Below are positions 17,755 to 25,085 of a stretch of DNA of 64,000 nucleotides, in pieces. Source of the stretch: an uncultured Spirochaetaceae bacterium (lineage in GTDB: Bacteria > Spirochaetota > Spirochaetia > Sphaerochaetales > Sphaerochaetaceae); assembly GCA_944389975.1 (NCBI GenBank), contig CALXOH010000008.1, positions 1 through 64,000 on the forward strand, read 5' to 3'. The notes under the pieces were generated by a model. The model was not told the DNA's origin. It searched no databases and saw only the letters and a list, made by a program, of their open reading frames with translations. The translations under genes were made by a program, and so were the position numbers. The stretch's first letter is position 1; each line of letters begins with the position of its first letter.

Positions 17755-18564
17755 TCAAACTCCTTCAAGATCTTTCAATCCTGTCATGTATTGCTCTTCT
17801 GAAAGCTTTCCGCTATGCCACCTGTAATTTCCTTCCATGAAACTGACACCCTTTCCCTTGACGGTATTTGCAATGAGTACGGAAGGTCTGCCGTTCTTCA
17901 GCGCGACCAGTCCGGAGATAGCTTCAAGAACCGCATCAACATCATTTCCATCACATTCACTGACGTTCCAGCCGAAAGCCCTCCATTTATCGGGAAAATC
18001 CCCGAGGTCCATTACATCCTTCGTCTCGCTATCAACCTGGCAATTGTTCTTGTCGACTACGGCGATGAAATTATCGAGGTTGAAGTTCGCTGCAGCCATT
18101 GCAGTTTCCCAAACCTGCCCTTCATCGCATTCCCCGTCACCAAGGATGGCATAAACGGATGCTTTTGAATTCCTGCTTTTCAAGGCCAAAGCCATTCCGC
18201 CGGCTGCAGAAAACCCCTGCCCCAACGGACCGGTGGAGAATTCGACGCCGGGAACCTTGAGCCTGTCTATATGCTTCGGAAGACGCCCTCCGTTCTTATC
18301 AAGTTCCCCCAACCTCTCCTTTTCGAAAAAGCCCAGATCAGCAAGAGCCACATACAATGCGGGGCCGGCATGTCCCTTTGAAAGGATCATCCTGTCCCGA
18401 TCCGGATCAGACAAGGAAGACGGAGAGAAATCCATGACCCCGTACAAGATGGCCGTCAGTATCTCGATTACGGAAAGGCAACCTCCGAAATGTCCTCCTC
18501 CGGATGCATACATCGCCTTGAAAGTATCTTTTCTAAGCTCATTAGACTTTTCCTGCAAATTCAT
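17755..18564 (-). CDS. Transketolase, N-terminal (thiamine diphosphate-binding) subunit
   Basis: A 269-residue subunit with the complete thiamine diphosphate/Mg2+ motif ILGDGECDEGQVWETAMAAANFNLDNFIAVVDKNNCQ (GDG...NN) and the substrate-site histidines GGGHFGGCLS, SKGHAGPALY and STGPLGQGFSAA. It forms the active site with the C-terminal subunit encoded downstream and transfers a two-carbon ketol unit between sugars or aldehydes. It is the first gene of the operon; GGGAGG precedes ATG 18564, and a LacI-type operator (18583-18598) covers the leader. Whether it is the housekeeping enzyme or pathway-specific cannot be proven here; the operon context favours the latter. Confidence 0.9.
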   Translation of the reverse strand: MNLQEKSNELRKDTFKAMYASGGGHFGGCLSVIEILTAILYGVMDFSPSSLSDPDRDRMILSKGHAGPALYVALADLGFFEKERLGELDKNGGRLPKHIDRLKVPGVEFSTGPLGQGFSAAGGMALALKSRNSKASVYAILGDGECDEGQVWETAMAAANFNLDNFIAVVDKNNCQVDSETKDVMDLGDFPDKWRAFGWNVSECDGNDVDAVLEAISGLVALKNGRPSVLIANTVKGKGVSFMEGNYRWHSGKLSEEQYMTGLKDLEGV

Positions 18565-18582
18565 GTTTCCTCCCGAAAATCA

Positions 18583-18598
18583 ACTACAACGTTGTAGT
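18583..18598. promoter_or_regulatory. LacI-family operator O1
   Basis: A perfect 16-bp palindrome, ACTACAACGTTGTAGT, with the central CG step typical of LacI/GalR sites. It lies 19 bp before the transketolase start, downstream of a TTGACA box (18642-18637, minus), where a bound repressor would block the operon. Confidence 0.85.
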
Positions 18599-18658
18599 AG
18601 ATTTTGTAATTTTATGATCCCATGGAATTTTAAAGTTGTCAAATTTTTATTTTTGTAA

Positions 18659-18688
18659 TTGAAATTACTGCGATTTTTAAATTACAAT
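18659..18688 (+). promoter_or_regulatory. Predicted promoter of the lacI-type gene
   Basis: TTGAAA (18659-18664) and TACAAT (18683-18688) are separated by 18 bp. The second operator lies just downstream, giving simple autorepression. Confidence 0.6.
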
Positions 18689-18702
18689 ATTCGTGTAAAA
18701 GT

Positions 18703-18718
18703 ACTAAATCGTTTTAGT
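18703..18718. promoter_or_regulatory. LacI-family operator O2
   Basis: ACTAAATCGTTTTAGT shares the frame ACTAnAnCGTTnTAGT with O1 and the central CG. It sits between the predicted -10 and the start codon of the regulator gene. The centres of O1 and O2 are 120 bp apart, suited to looping between the divergent promoters. Confidence 0.8.
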
Positions 18719-18731
18719 ATTTGAGGTAACA

Positions 18732-19763
18732 ATGGGTAAGATAAAAACGGTAAGGTTACTTGATATCGCCACAAAGGCAGGAGTCTCGGTTTCCGCTGTC
18801 TCAAAGACCATGAACGGCAGTGATGAAATACCAGAAGCAACAAGGGAGAAGATACTTTCAATTGCACGGGAAATGGATTATCATCCCAACTTCTCCGCAC
18901 GTAGCCTGCGCCTTGGACGCTCCCGGATCATAGGCGTGATAATTCCGAATAATGACTTTTCATACAACCATGTTCTTTCCGGCATTTCGAAAGCATTGGA
19001 AGAAACGGACTACACCCCGATTTTCATATCCACCAAAGATGATCCGAAATATGAGAAGTCCGCAATCAAAAAGCTTTTGTCAATTCCCGTGGATGGGATT
19101 TTATCTGTTCCTGTTTCAATGGACAGTTACAAGAATGTATTTGTTCCAGTAGTATTCATGTCGCGCTATCCCTACCGCAACCCCCGTACGGGAGAACCGG
19201 TAAGGACAAATGACAACTATGTCGTGACTGATGATTATGAAGGACAAAGGATCGCGACAACCGAATTGATAAAAGAATGCGGTGGCAATGTTTATATTTT
19301 CCTCGGATCGGAAAATACAAGGACAGTTGCAGGCATAAAGGAACACATACGCCTCTCGGGATACAAGAAGGCGCTGGAAGAGCATGACATACCATTTGAT
19401 GAAGGGCATGTGTACTGGAATACGACATCGCTGGAGAAGGCATGTGAGAATACACAGATGCTGCTCAAGCATGTGGAAAAGTCATTTGGACTAATGGTTG
19501 CAAACGATTATTTTTCGATAGGGGTGATCAGCACGCTGCAGAAGAATGGATACTCAATCCCGGACGATGTTAAAATCATTGGGTTTGACGACTTGGAAAT
19601 GGCTTCCTACATCTCACCTTCTCTTACTACCATACACTGCGCGAGATATCGCCTTGGAAGCTGTGCGACACAGCATCTGGTATCCATCATCCAAAGCAAG
19701 AACACGGGAGAAGCGATCCAAACCATCTTCCAGCCGAAATTCGTCAAACGTTCATCCATGTAG
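18732..19763 (+). CDS. LacI-family transcriptional repressor
   Basis: A 343-residue repressor. The N-terminal DNA-binding domain (RLLDIATKAGVSVSAVSKTMNG, then IPEATREKI and the hinge helix FSARSLRLGRSRIIGVI) is complete, followed by a periplasmic-binding-like sensor domain (GVISTLQKNGYSIPDDVKIIGFDD). It is divergent from the transketolase-TRAP-lyase-dehydrogenase operon, and matching palindromes lie before both genes, so it very probably represses both until an inducer sugar or acid binds. GAGGT precedes ATG 18732. The hinge LRLGRS is a little unusual but retains the Leu-Arg core. The inducer is unknown. Confidence 0.9.
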   Translation: MGKIKTVRLLDIATKAGVSVSAVSKTMNGSDEIPEATREKILSIAREMDYHPNFSARSLRLGRSRIIGVIIPNNDFSYNHVLSGISKALEETDYTPIFISTKDDPKYEKSAIKKLLSIPVDGILSVPVSMDSYKNVFVPVVFMSRYPYRNPRTGEPVRTNDNYVVTDDYEGQRIATTELIKECGGNVYIFLGSENTRTVAGIKEHIRLSGYKKALEEHDIPFDEGHVYWNTTSLEKACENTQMLLKHVEKSFGLMVANDYFSIGVISTLQKNGYSIPDDVKIIGFDDLEMASYISPSLTTIHCARYRLGSCATQHLVSIIQSKNTGEAIQTIFQPKFVKRSSM

Positions 19764-19765
19764 AT

Positions 19766-19789
19766 GGCCGCCGCCGTTAGGCGACGACC
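19766..19789. other. Hairpin between convergent genes
   Basis: On the minus strand GGTCGTCGCC and GGCGGCGGCC pair over 10 bp (two G-U) around TAAC. There is no U-run on either side, so it is a possible end-of-transcript structure for the M24 hydrolase operon rather than a classical terminator. Confidence 0.4.
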
Positions 19790-19819
19790 AAAACAAAGAG
19801 AGGGTTTATGATACAGTTC

Positions 19820-20974
19820 TCACTTGATGGGAACAATGTGTACCTTCATCGGAGTCTTCGCAAGCTGATAAGCTTTTTCCTTTCCGACGGCAATCGGGTA
19901 TTCCAGTCTTAATCCACCTACTCCGGGCTTATAAAGATGAGCTCCAAATGCAAAAGTCATTCCGGGTTGAAATCTTTCCTTGTTATTCAAATTCAAAGAA
20001 GGCGCAGTACGGACGCAAACCCCAAGCCCGTGACCAAATCTTGGAAGACAATATTCATAAAGTCCGTGTTTCTTATAAACATCAATTCCCTTGGCAACAG
20101 CATCGGAAACTACTACTCCGGGCACCATCGAATCAAAAACCGTCTCGACAGCTTCTTCCCAACAATCTATCAGAGCCTGTTGTTCCTCATTTGGTTTTCC
20201 AAGGAACACAGGCACGCTGAAATCGCAAAGATACAAGTCATAACAAGGATGGAAATCAACAATGACAAACTCATTTCCAAATAACTTATGTTCCGAGGCA
20301 ATCTGTGTAACTCCATGAGAAAAAGCAGAACGTTCTCCTGCACCAACTTCCGTTCCCGCCGTTACCGACCATGCCCAGTAGCTTCCCTTATCCCTTATTG
20401 CATGTTCGATTATTCCGGCGACCTGGTTTTCAGTCATACCGGGACGAATCGAGGAAAGAACTGATGAAAAGCCGTAATCGGCTATGCTTGCAGCTCTTTC
20501 CAACCTTTCAAGCTCGGCTTCATCCTTGATGTACAGCAGATCGTCAAGACATTTCGTTCCATTGACTATCTCGAATTCCCTGTGCTTGCTCAGTTCAATG
20601 TATTCCGAGGCTGTCAGCATACCCGGGGCAGGTTGGGCTGTCCCTTTCAACGAAAGGTCTACGGCAAGCTTGCCTCCAGTGATGCCATAAGAGTGAAGAG
20701 CATCAAAGATCTTATCAAAAAGGTCATTGTCGTCATATTCAACAAGTCCATCAAGGTGATTTCCTTCCAGTCTCACGCGAGAGGCATCTCCCGACCAGTA
20801 AAACAAGGTGAATGCAGCGTGCTTTGTTACAAGGACCACTCCACGCCATGGCATGAATACACCACAAAGATAATGCAAGCCGCCTTGCCTTGTTACCAAG
20901 TACGCTTCGAATCCCGCTTTTCCAACTTCTTCAGCCAGCGCTTTCCTTCTTTTTTCGTAATCGATTGCTTTCAT
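19820..20974 (-). CDS. M24-family (creatinase/Xaa-Pro peptidase fold) hydrolase with altered metal site
   Basis: A 384-residue two-domain protein with the 'pita-bread' catalytic half. Recognisable ligand positions are VDFHP and LCDFS (two Asp, 11 residues apart), RFGHGLGV (His) and the final Glu in GGLRLEYP. The fourth position, normally the Glu of 'TIEPG', is Gly here (MTFAFGAH), so a normal two-metal peptidase site is unlikely. It may act metal-independently like creatinase, or on one metal. It ends the acid-sugar locus 1 bp after the glycerate kinase gene, suggesting a role on a substrate of that pathway rather than in peptide turnover. No signal peptide is seen. Confidence 0.8.
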   Translation of the reverse strand: MKAIDYEKRRKALAEEVGKAGFEAYLVTRQGGLHYLCGVFMPWRGVVLVTKHAAFTLFYWSGDASRVRLEGNHLDGLVEYDDNDLFDKIFDALHSYGITGGKLAVDLSLKGTAQPAPGMLTASEYIELSKHREFEIVNGTKCLDDLLYIKDEAELERLERAASIADYGFSSVLSSIRPGMTENQVAGIIEHAIRDKGSYWAWSVTAGTEVGAGERSAFSHGVTQIASEHKLFGNEFVIVDFHPCYDLYLCDFSVPVFLGKPNEEQQALIDCWEEAVETVFDSMVPGVVVSDAVAKGIDVYKKHGLYEYCLPRFGHGLGVCVRTAPSLNLNNKERFQPGMTFAFGAHLYKPGVGGLRLEYPIAVGKEKAYQLAKTPMKVHIVPIK

Positions 20975-20975
20975 T

Positions 20976-22472
20976 TCAAATCTCCCCGTCGTGATCCATG
21001 ACTAGCATGAAAACGAGATCCTGTATGCTTATGTTGTGGATTGCCCAGATTCCATTTCCTGTCTGCCAAAGTGTTTTGGACGAATCGTGCGTGCGGACGG
21101 TGTTGTTATAGTCGACTCCGGAAGCTTTCATTTCAGAAAGCGAATACCCGTCGACCATTCCTCCGGCAAGACAATCGCATCCGACCTCTGTTGCATCCGG
21201 TGAAAAATCTCCCCCCGGACCATCCGTCCCGTCCGTATCGACGGAAACGCTTACTATCCTTTTGCTTCCGGAAATAATCTTGGCCGCACCAAGTGCAAAC
21301 TCCTGGTTTCTTCCGCCTATTCCGTTCTGGCCATCGACTGCAACGACCATTTCCCCCGTAAGGAGCAACAGGCACGGGGCTTTGAATGGCTCCCCTTCGT
21401 TCTCAACATTGATTGCAATACGGGAAATCAACTCACCCGTTGTCAATGCATCCACGAATGTCCTTCTCATCAGGAAATGCGGTTCATAACCAACGGACCT
21501 GGAATAATCCATTACTGCCTTGATGAAGTTGCATGAATCCGGCATCAATCCGAATATCCGGTTGTCATATGATTCGAATTCCTCCGGAGAAAGAACATCG
21601 TGACCGGCAGGCGGATGCTGAAGATAAGATCGGATCGATTCATCCACCTGATCCCATGAATCGCTTTCCTTGAGAACAGCAATCGCCTTTTCCGCAGTGC
21701 TGATGTCAGGAAGGGAATGAAGCCAGAAATTATGGTGTACATGGCCATGGTATCCGCAGGCGTTATACGCATTCGGCTCATTAAGGTCTATCGGGAAAAG
21801 ATGTACGAGCTTTGCTTTGGCAAGATAACGCGTAATCCTTCCGCCTTTCAGCCTGTCCAATTGGTTACGTACGATATTGAGTTTCGGCGTAGTTAATCCT
21901 TTTTCAATCTGCAGGATCCTCGTGACATCGGCAACCGCATTCAAATCAAGTCCGTCCCAAGGATATGTCATCATCGAAGAAGCACCATTTCCAATAACAG
22001 TGAATACCAAATCCCTTTCTGTCAGTTTTGCTTCCCCTATCCTCTCCACAAGACGCTTGGAGGCATCCAGGCACGTCTCATCCGGAACGGGGTGGCTTGC
22101 ATACACGACCTCCACTCTCTTCAGCGAATGCCTGTCATGATGCTTGACGATTATCATTCCTCCCGAGAGATAGTTTCCAAGCTCATCCTCCAATGCCTGC
22201 ACGATACGCTGTATGCCCTTGCCTGCACCAAAGACGAAAATCCTGTCAAGATCGCGGCCAAGCACATATTCATCAATTCCTGTCCGTGGCGATCCTTTTG
22301 GAACGAACTCATCGTTGCCGACTTTAAGGACACCTTCTTCAACCTTTACGACTTTCCTCGTATTCTCGTATGGATCTGCAGCGGCAAGTCCCTTTTCGAG
22401 GATATCTACGGCGATCCTTCGTCCTTCCTTATTACCGTGCGAAACAAGACGTTCTTTATTTATTACTCTCAT
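20976..22472 (-). CDS. Glycerate 2-kinase (DUF4147/MOFRL type)
   Basis: A 498-residue two-domain kinase. The N-terminal DUF4147 domain has FVFGAGKGIQRIVQALED and the SHPVPDETCLDASKRL and VIGNGASSMMTYPWDGL stretches. The C-terminal MOFRL domain has LLLTGEMVV, GIGGRNQEFALGAA and the Asp-rich SVDTDGTDGPGGDF. This class phosphorylates D-glycerate, in characterised members at C2, giving 2-phosphoglycerate. It is somewhat longer than the usual 410-450 residues. It overlaps the upstream enolase-like gene by 4 bp (ATGA), so the pathway may release glycerate. The product would be the natural substrate of enolase, yet the neighbouring enolase-like proteins appear unable to do that reaction. Confidence 0.88.
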   Translation of the reverse strand: MRVINKERLVSHGNKEGRRIAVDILEKGLAAADPYENTRKVVKVEEGVLKVGNDEFVPKGSPRTGIDEYVLGRDLDRIFVFGAGKGIQRIVQALEDELGNYLSGGMIIVKHHDRHSLKRVEVVYASHPVPDETCLDASKRLVERIGEAKLTERDLVFTVIGNGASSMMTYPWDGLDLNAVADVTRILQIEKGLTTPKLNIVRNQLDRLKGGRITRYLAKAKLVHLFPIDLNEPNAYNACGYHGHVHHNFWLHSLPDISTAEKAIAVLKESDSWDQVDESIRSYLQHPPAGHDVLSPEEFESYDNRIFGLMPDSCNFIKAVMDYSRSVGYEPHFLMRRTFVDALTTGELISRIAINVENEGEPFKAPCLLLLTGEMVVAVDGQNGIGGRNQEFALGAAKIISGSKRIVSVSVDTDGTDGPGGDFSPDATEVGCDCLAGGMVDGYSLSEMKASGVDYNNTVRTHDSSKTLWQTGNGIWAIHNISIQDLVFMLVMDHDGEI

Positions 22473-23764
22473 ATGCCACCTTGAGATCCCTGGAGCTGGA
22501 AACGATTTCCCCTAATGCCGCTGGAAGCGAAGAACCTTGCCCTTCTCCCCAATTCGCTTTCAATCTGCAGAAGCCTGTTCCCGGAATAACACATCCCGTA
22601 TTCATGGGCACTTCCCGCATTCAGTCCGACTGCGTAATCACAACTGGCAAGGCCTTCACCCCTTTCACCACAAGGGACAATCCCAAAATTATTTTCTTCA
22701 GCTTCAAGTGCCAAACGGGTTATCTCGGAAAACGTTCCAACCTGACTGGTAACCAATCTAAGGGCATTGCCAGCCTTCATCCTTATTGCCGTCTTCAACC
22801 TATTGATATCCGAAGCAATCAAATCATCACACGTAATCTGTATGTCCGTACGTGCCGTAATCTCTGCAAATCCTTCAAAATCATCATCCATCAAAGGATC
22901 CTCAATGATCACAAAAGGATAATCGGAAGCCATACTCACGATCATTTCAATCTGTTCCTGCCTCGTTCTCTCTCCCCTCTCAAACAACCCGGAATAGACC
23001 ATTTTCTCCCTGTCATAGAAGCAGTTTGCAGCAAGATCCACCTGCAGCCCAACCTTACCTGTATAGCCGGAGATATCGATGGCCTGCTTAAGCAAATCCC
23101 ACAAGAGATAATCATTTTCAATCTTATGCTGGGGAATTGCCATACCCGCAATAGGCTGCATCTTGATCTTAAGCTTTTCAACCATCAGATCGTACCATGC
23201 CATATACACTTCCCAAAGGGCCTTTGAGGCATCAGTGTATGTATTGAAATCATATGCTACGAAACAATATGTCGGCTTATATCCACATTGAACGGGATTT
23301 TCATACCGGTTGGATCCACTTGCCGCCAAAGCGGCAGGAACCGGCAAAGTGAAGGCGCGTACCCCTCCTATATGTTCATAAAGGGGAACACCCGTCGAAT
23401 TGGCTCCTGCAAACAGAACAGCCGTGGAGACTGCAGCAACTGCGTTCGTTCCCATTTTTTCCTTTCCACAAGAAAGAATCACCTCGTCGCACTCAAACTG
23501 GTTTGCCGAATCAAGGCCGACAAGCTTCGGGGCAATGACCTCGTTGATATTCCTTACAGCATTCAGTACCCCTTTACCGCCGAATCTCTTTCCTCCGTCG
23601 TAAAGAGGCTTTCCTTCATGGCTTCCAACGGACAGTCCGGGAGAAATCAACGCTTTTCCGATTTTACCGTTTCCTGTCTCGACAATCACCTCGATTGCAG
23701 CCTGCATCCTGTCGGAATACGCTTCGAATGCCTTGACGGAAATTATTCTGGTATCGTTCCTCAT
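22469..23764 (-). CDS. Divergent enolase-like protein A (catalytic residues replaced)
   Basis: A 431-residue protein of enolase length and fold. The three metal-binding acids are kept (VDLAANCFYD, VIIEDPLMDDDF and ITCDDLIASD, matching D246, E295 and D320 of yeast enolase), and LSVGSHEGKPLYD replaces the SGASTGEHEA loop. The catalytic residues are not: the QEFMI Glu168 position reads TYCFV, GDEGG (Glu211) is absent, Lys345 is Val (RLVTSQVG), the SHRSGE His373 segment reads PCGERGEG, and IKTG (Lys396) reads LNAG. It cannot be a normal phosphopyruvate hydratase. It overlaps its paralogue B by 4 bp (ATGA). Function is unknown; a dehydratase or epimerase on another acid is possible. Confidence 0.8.
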   Translation of the reverse strand: MRNDTRIISVKAFEAYSDRMQAAIEVIVETGNGKIGKALISPGLSVGSHEGKPLYDGGKRFGGKGVLNAVRNINEVIAPKLVGLDSANQFECDEVILSCGKEKMGTNAVAAVSTAVLFAGANSTGVPLYEHIGGVRAFTLPVPAALAASGSNRYENPVQCGYKPTYCFVAYDFNTYTDASKALWEVYMAWYDLMVEKLKIKMQPIAGMAIPQHKIENDYLLWDLLKQAIDISGYTGKVGLQVDLAANCFYDREKMVYSGLFERGERTRQEQIEMIVSMASDYPFVIIEDPLMDDDFEGFAEITARTDIQITCDDLIASDINRLKTAIRMKAGNALRLVTSQVGTFSEITRLALEAEENNFGIVPCGERGEGLASCDYAVGLNAGSAHEYGMCYSGNRLLQIESELGRRARFFASSGIRGNRFQLQGSQGGI

Positions 23765-25074
23765 AGCTTTTCCCCCTGGAATCTTCTTCCTTTCAAACCA
23801 TGTATCCCTGCATAACGGGCAAGGCTTCCCAATTCCCTTTCTATCTCAAGGAACCTGGTTCCGGGAGTCCCCAGTGATGTCTCCCTTATGCTCCCTGCAT
23901 TTATGCCGACGCTGTAGTCACAGATGTCCAGCCCCTCTCCCCTGCTTGAACAAGGCATTACCGAATATCCATTCTCATGCGCAAGCTGTATCATCTCCAG
24001 CGATTCCGTAATAGAACCTATCTGATTGACCTTCAAAAGAACGGTATTGCAAGCACCCTTTTCTATTCCGGTTCTCACTCTTTCAATATTTGTTGTGAAA
24101 AGATCATCCCCTACGATTTGTATTCCTGATTTTTCCGTTATGACGGCGAATCCGTCAAAATCGTCCTCCATCAATGGGTCTTCGATGATTACGAAAGGAT
24201 ATTCCTTCGCCATCCAAAGTATGAACTCTATTTGCTCGTCCCTTGTCCTTGCATCAGAATTGAAAAGCCCTTGATAGACCTTCCTTTCCCTGTCGTAATA
24301 ACAATCCGCAGCAAGATCACCCTGGAGGCCTATCCTGCCTTCATAACCGCACTTTACGATAGTTTCAGTCAGCTCGTTCCAAAGCACCATGTCTGATTCA
24401 ACTATCCCCTTTGGAATACTGAAGAAACCACAGCATGTATAATACGGAGACGGTTCCTGGGAACGCAGTCCATACTCTGCATTCATCCGCTCTTCCCATT
24501 TGGTAAAAACTTCAAAAAGGGCATATGATGCCTCGGAAAAAGTATCAAAACCATATCCTATGAAGGAATAAGTTGGTTTGCTTCCGCTTTTCTTGCCATC
24601 GCTATACCTTATACCACCACTTATACAGCCATAGGAAGCACAGGGCAGCGTCACCGCCCTCTCCCCTCCGATATGCCTGTACAATGGAATGCCAAGGGAT
24701 TCTGCTCCGGCTTTCAACACTGCGGCAGATACTGCGGCAACTGCATTGCCGCCAAGTCTTGATTTGGCATCAGGTCCACCGATATTCAATATGACATCGT
24801 CAACTTCAATCTGGCGGGTGGCATCCATCCCGATTATCGCAGGAGCAATGATATCTGTAATGCCATGTACTGCGTTTCCTACGCCCCTGCCTCGCCATTC
24901 GTTATTCCCATCAAACTTGAATGCCACTTCATGCGAACCTATCGACAGTCCGGATACTACCTGGACGGTACCGGATGCCCCGTTTTCAGTAACGACAGTA
25001 GCCTCAATGGCGGGTTCACCCCGCCCTGAGAATACCTGCCTGGCATATACTGATTTTATCTCCGTACCTTTCAT
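23761..25074 (-). CDS. Divergent enolase-like protein B (catalytic residues partly replaced)
   Basis: A 437-residue paralogue of the neighbouring protein A. The N-terminal SGRGEPAIEATVV keeps the enolase SGRGNPTVEV motif, followed by SIGSHEVAFKFDG. Metal ligands are present (GDLAADCYYD, VIIEDPLMEDDF, IVGDDLFTTN). Unlike A, it keeps the catalytic Lys345 in LLKVNQIGSITES, but Glu168 (PTYSFIG), Glu211, His373 (PCSSRGEG) and Lys396 (INAGS) are replaced. The pair may form a heteromer with split function, or B may be the catalytic partner. It is 11 bp downstream of the TRAP permease gene. Automatic annotation as enolase would be misleading. Confidence 0.8.
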   Translation of the reverse strand: MKGTEIKSVYARQVFSGRGEPAIEATVVTENGASGTVQVVSGLSIGSHEVAFKFDGNNEWRGRGVGNAVHGITDIIAPAIIGMDATRQIEVDDVILNIGGPDAKSRLGGNAVAAVSAAVLKAGAESLGIPLYRHIGGERAVTLPCASYGCISGGIRYSDGKKSGSKPTYSFIGYGFDTFSEASYALFEVFTKWEERMNAEYGLRSQEPSPYYTCCGFFSIPKGIVESDMVLWNELTETIVKCGYEGRIGLQGDLAADCYYDRERKVYQGLFNSDARTRDEQIEFILWMAKEYPFVIIEDPLMEDDFDGFAVITEKSGIQIVGDDLFTTNIERVRTGIEKGACNTVLLKVNQIGSITESLEMIQLAHENGYSVMPCSSRGEGLDICDYSVGINAGSIRETSLGTPGTRFLEIERELGSLARYAGIHGLKGRRFQGEKL

Positions 25075-25085
25075 TTCAAAAACTC

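Noticed and set aside
11677-18564. Assigning the operon to sulfoquinovose degradation (sulfo-transketolase route)
   Set aside because: Split transketolase and acylating aldehyde dehydrogenase are suggestive, but no sulfoquinovosidase, isomerase or sulfonate exporter is present, and the CitE-like lyase does not fit.
22469-25074. Calling the two genes ordinary enolase (eno)
   Set aside because: Length and metal ligands fit, but most catalytic residues are replaced, and two tandem copies inside a catabolic locus do not suit the glycolytic enzyme.
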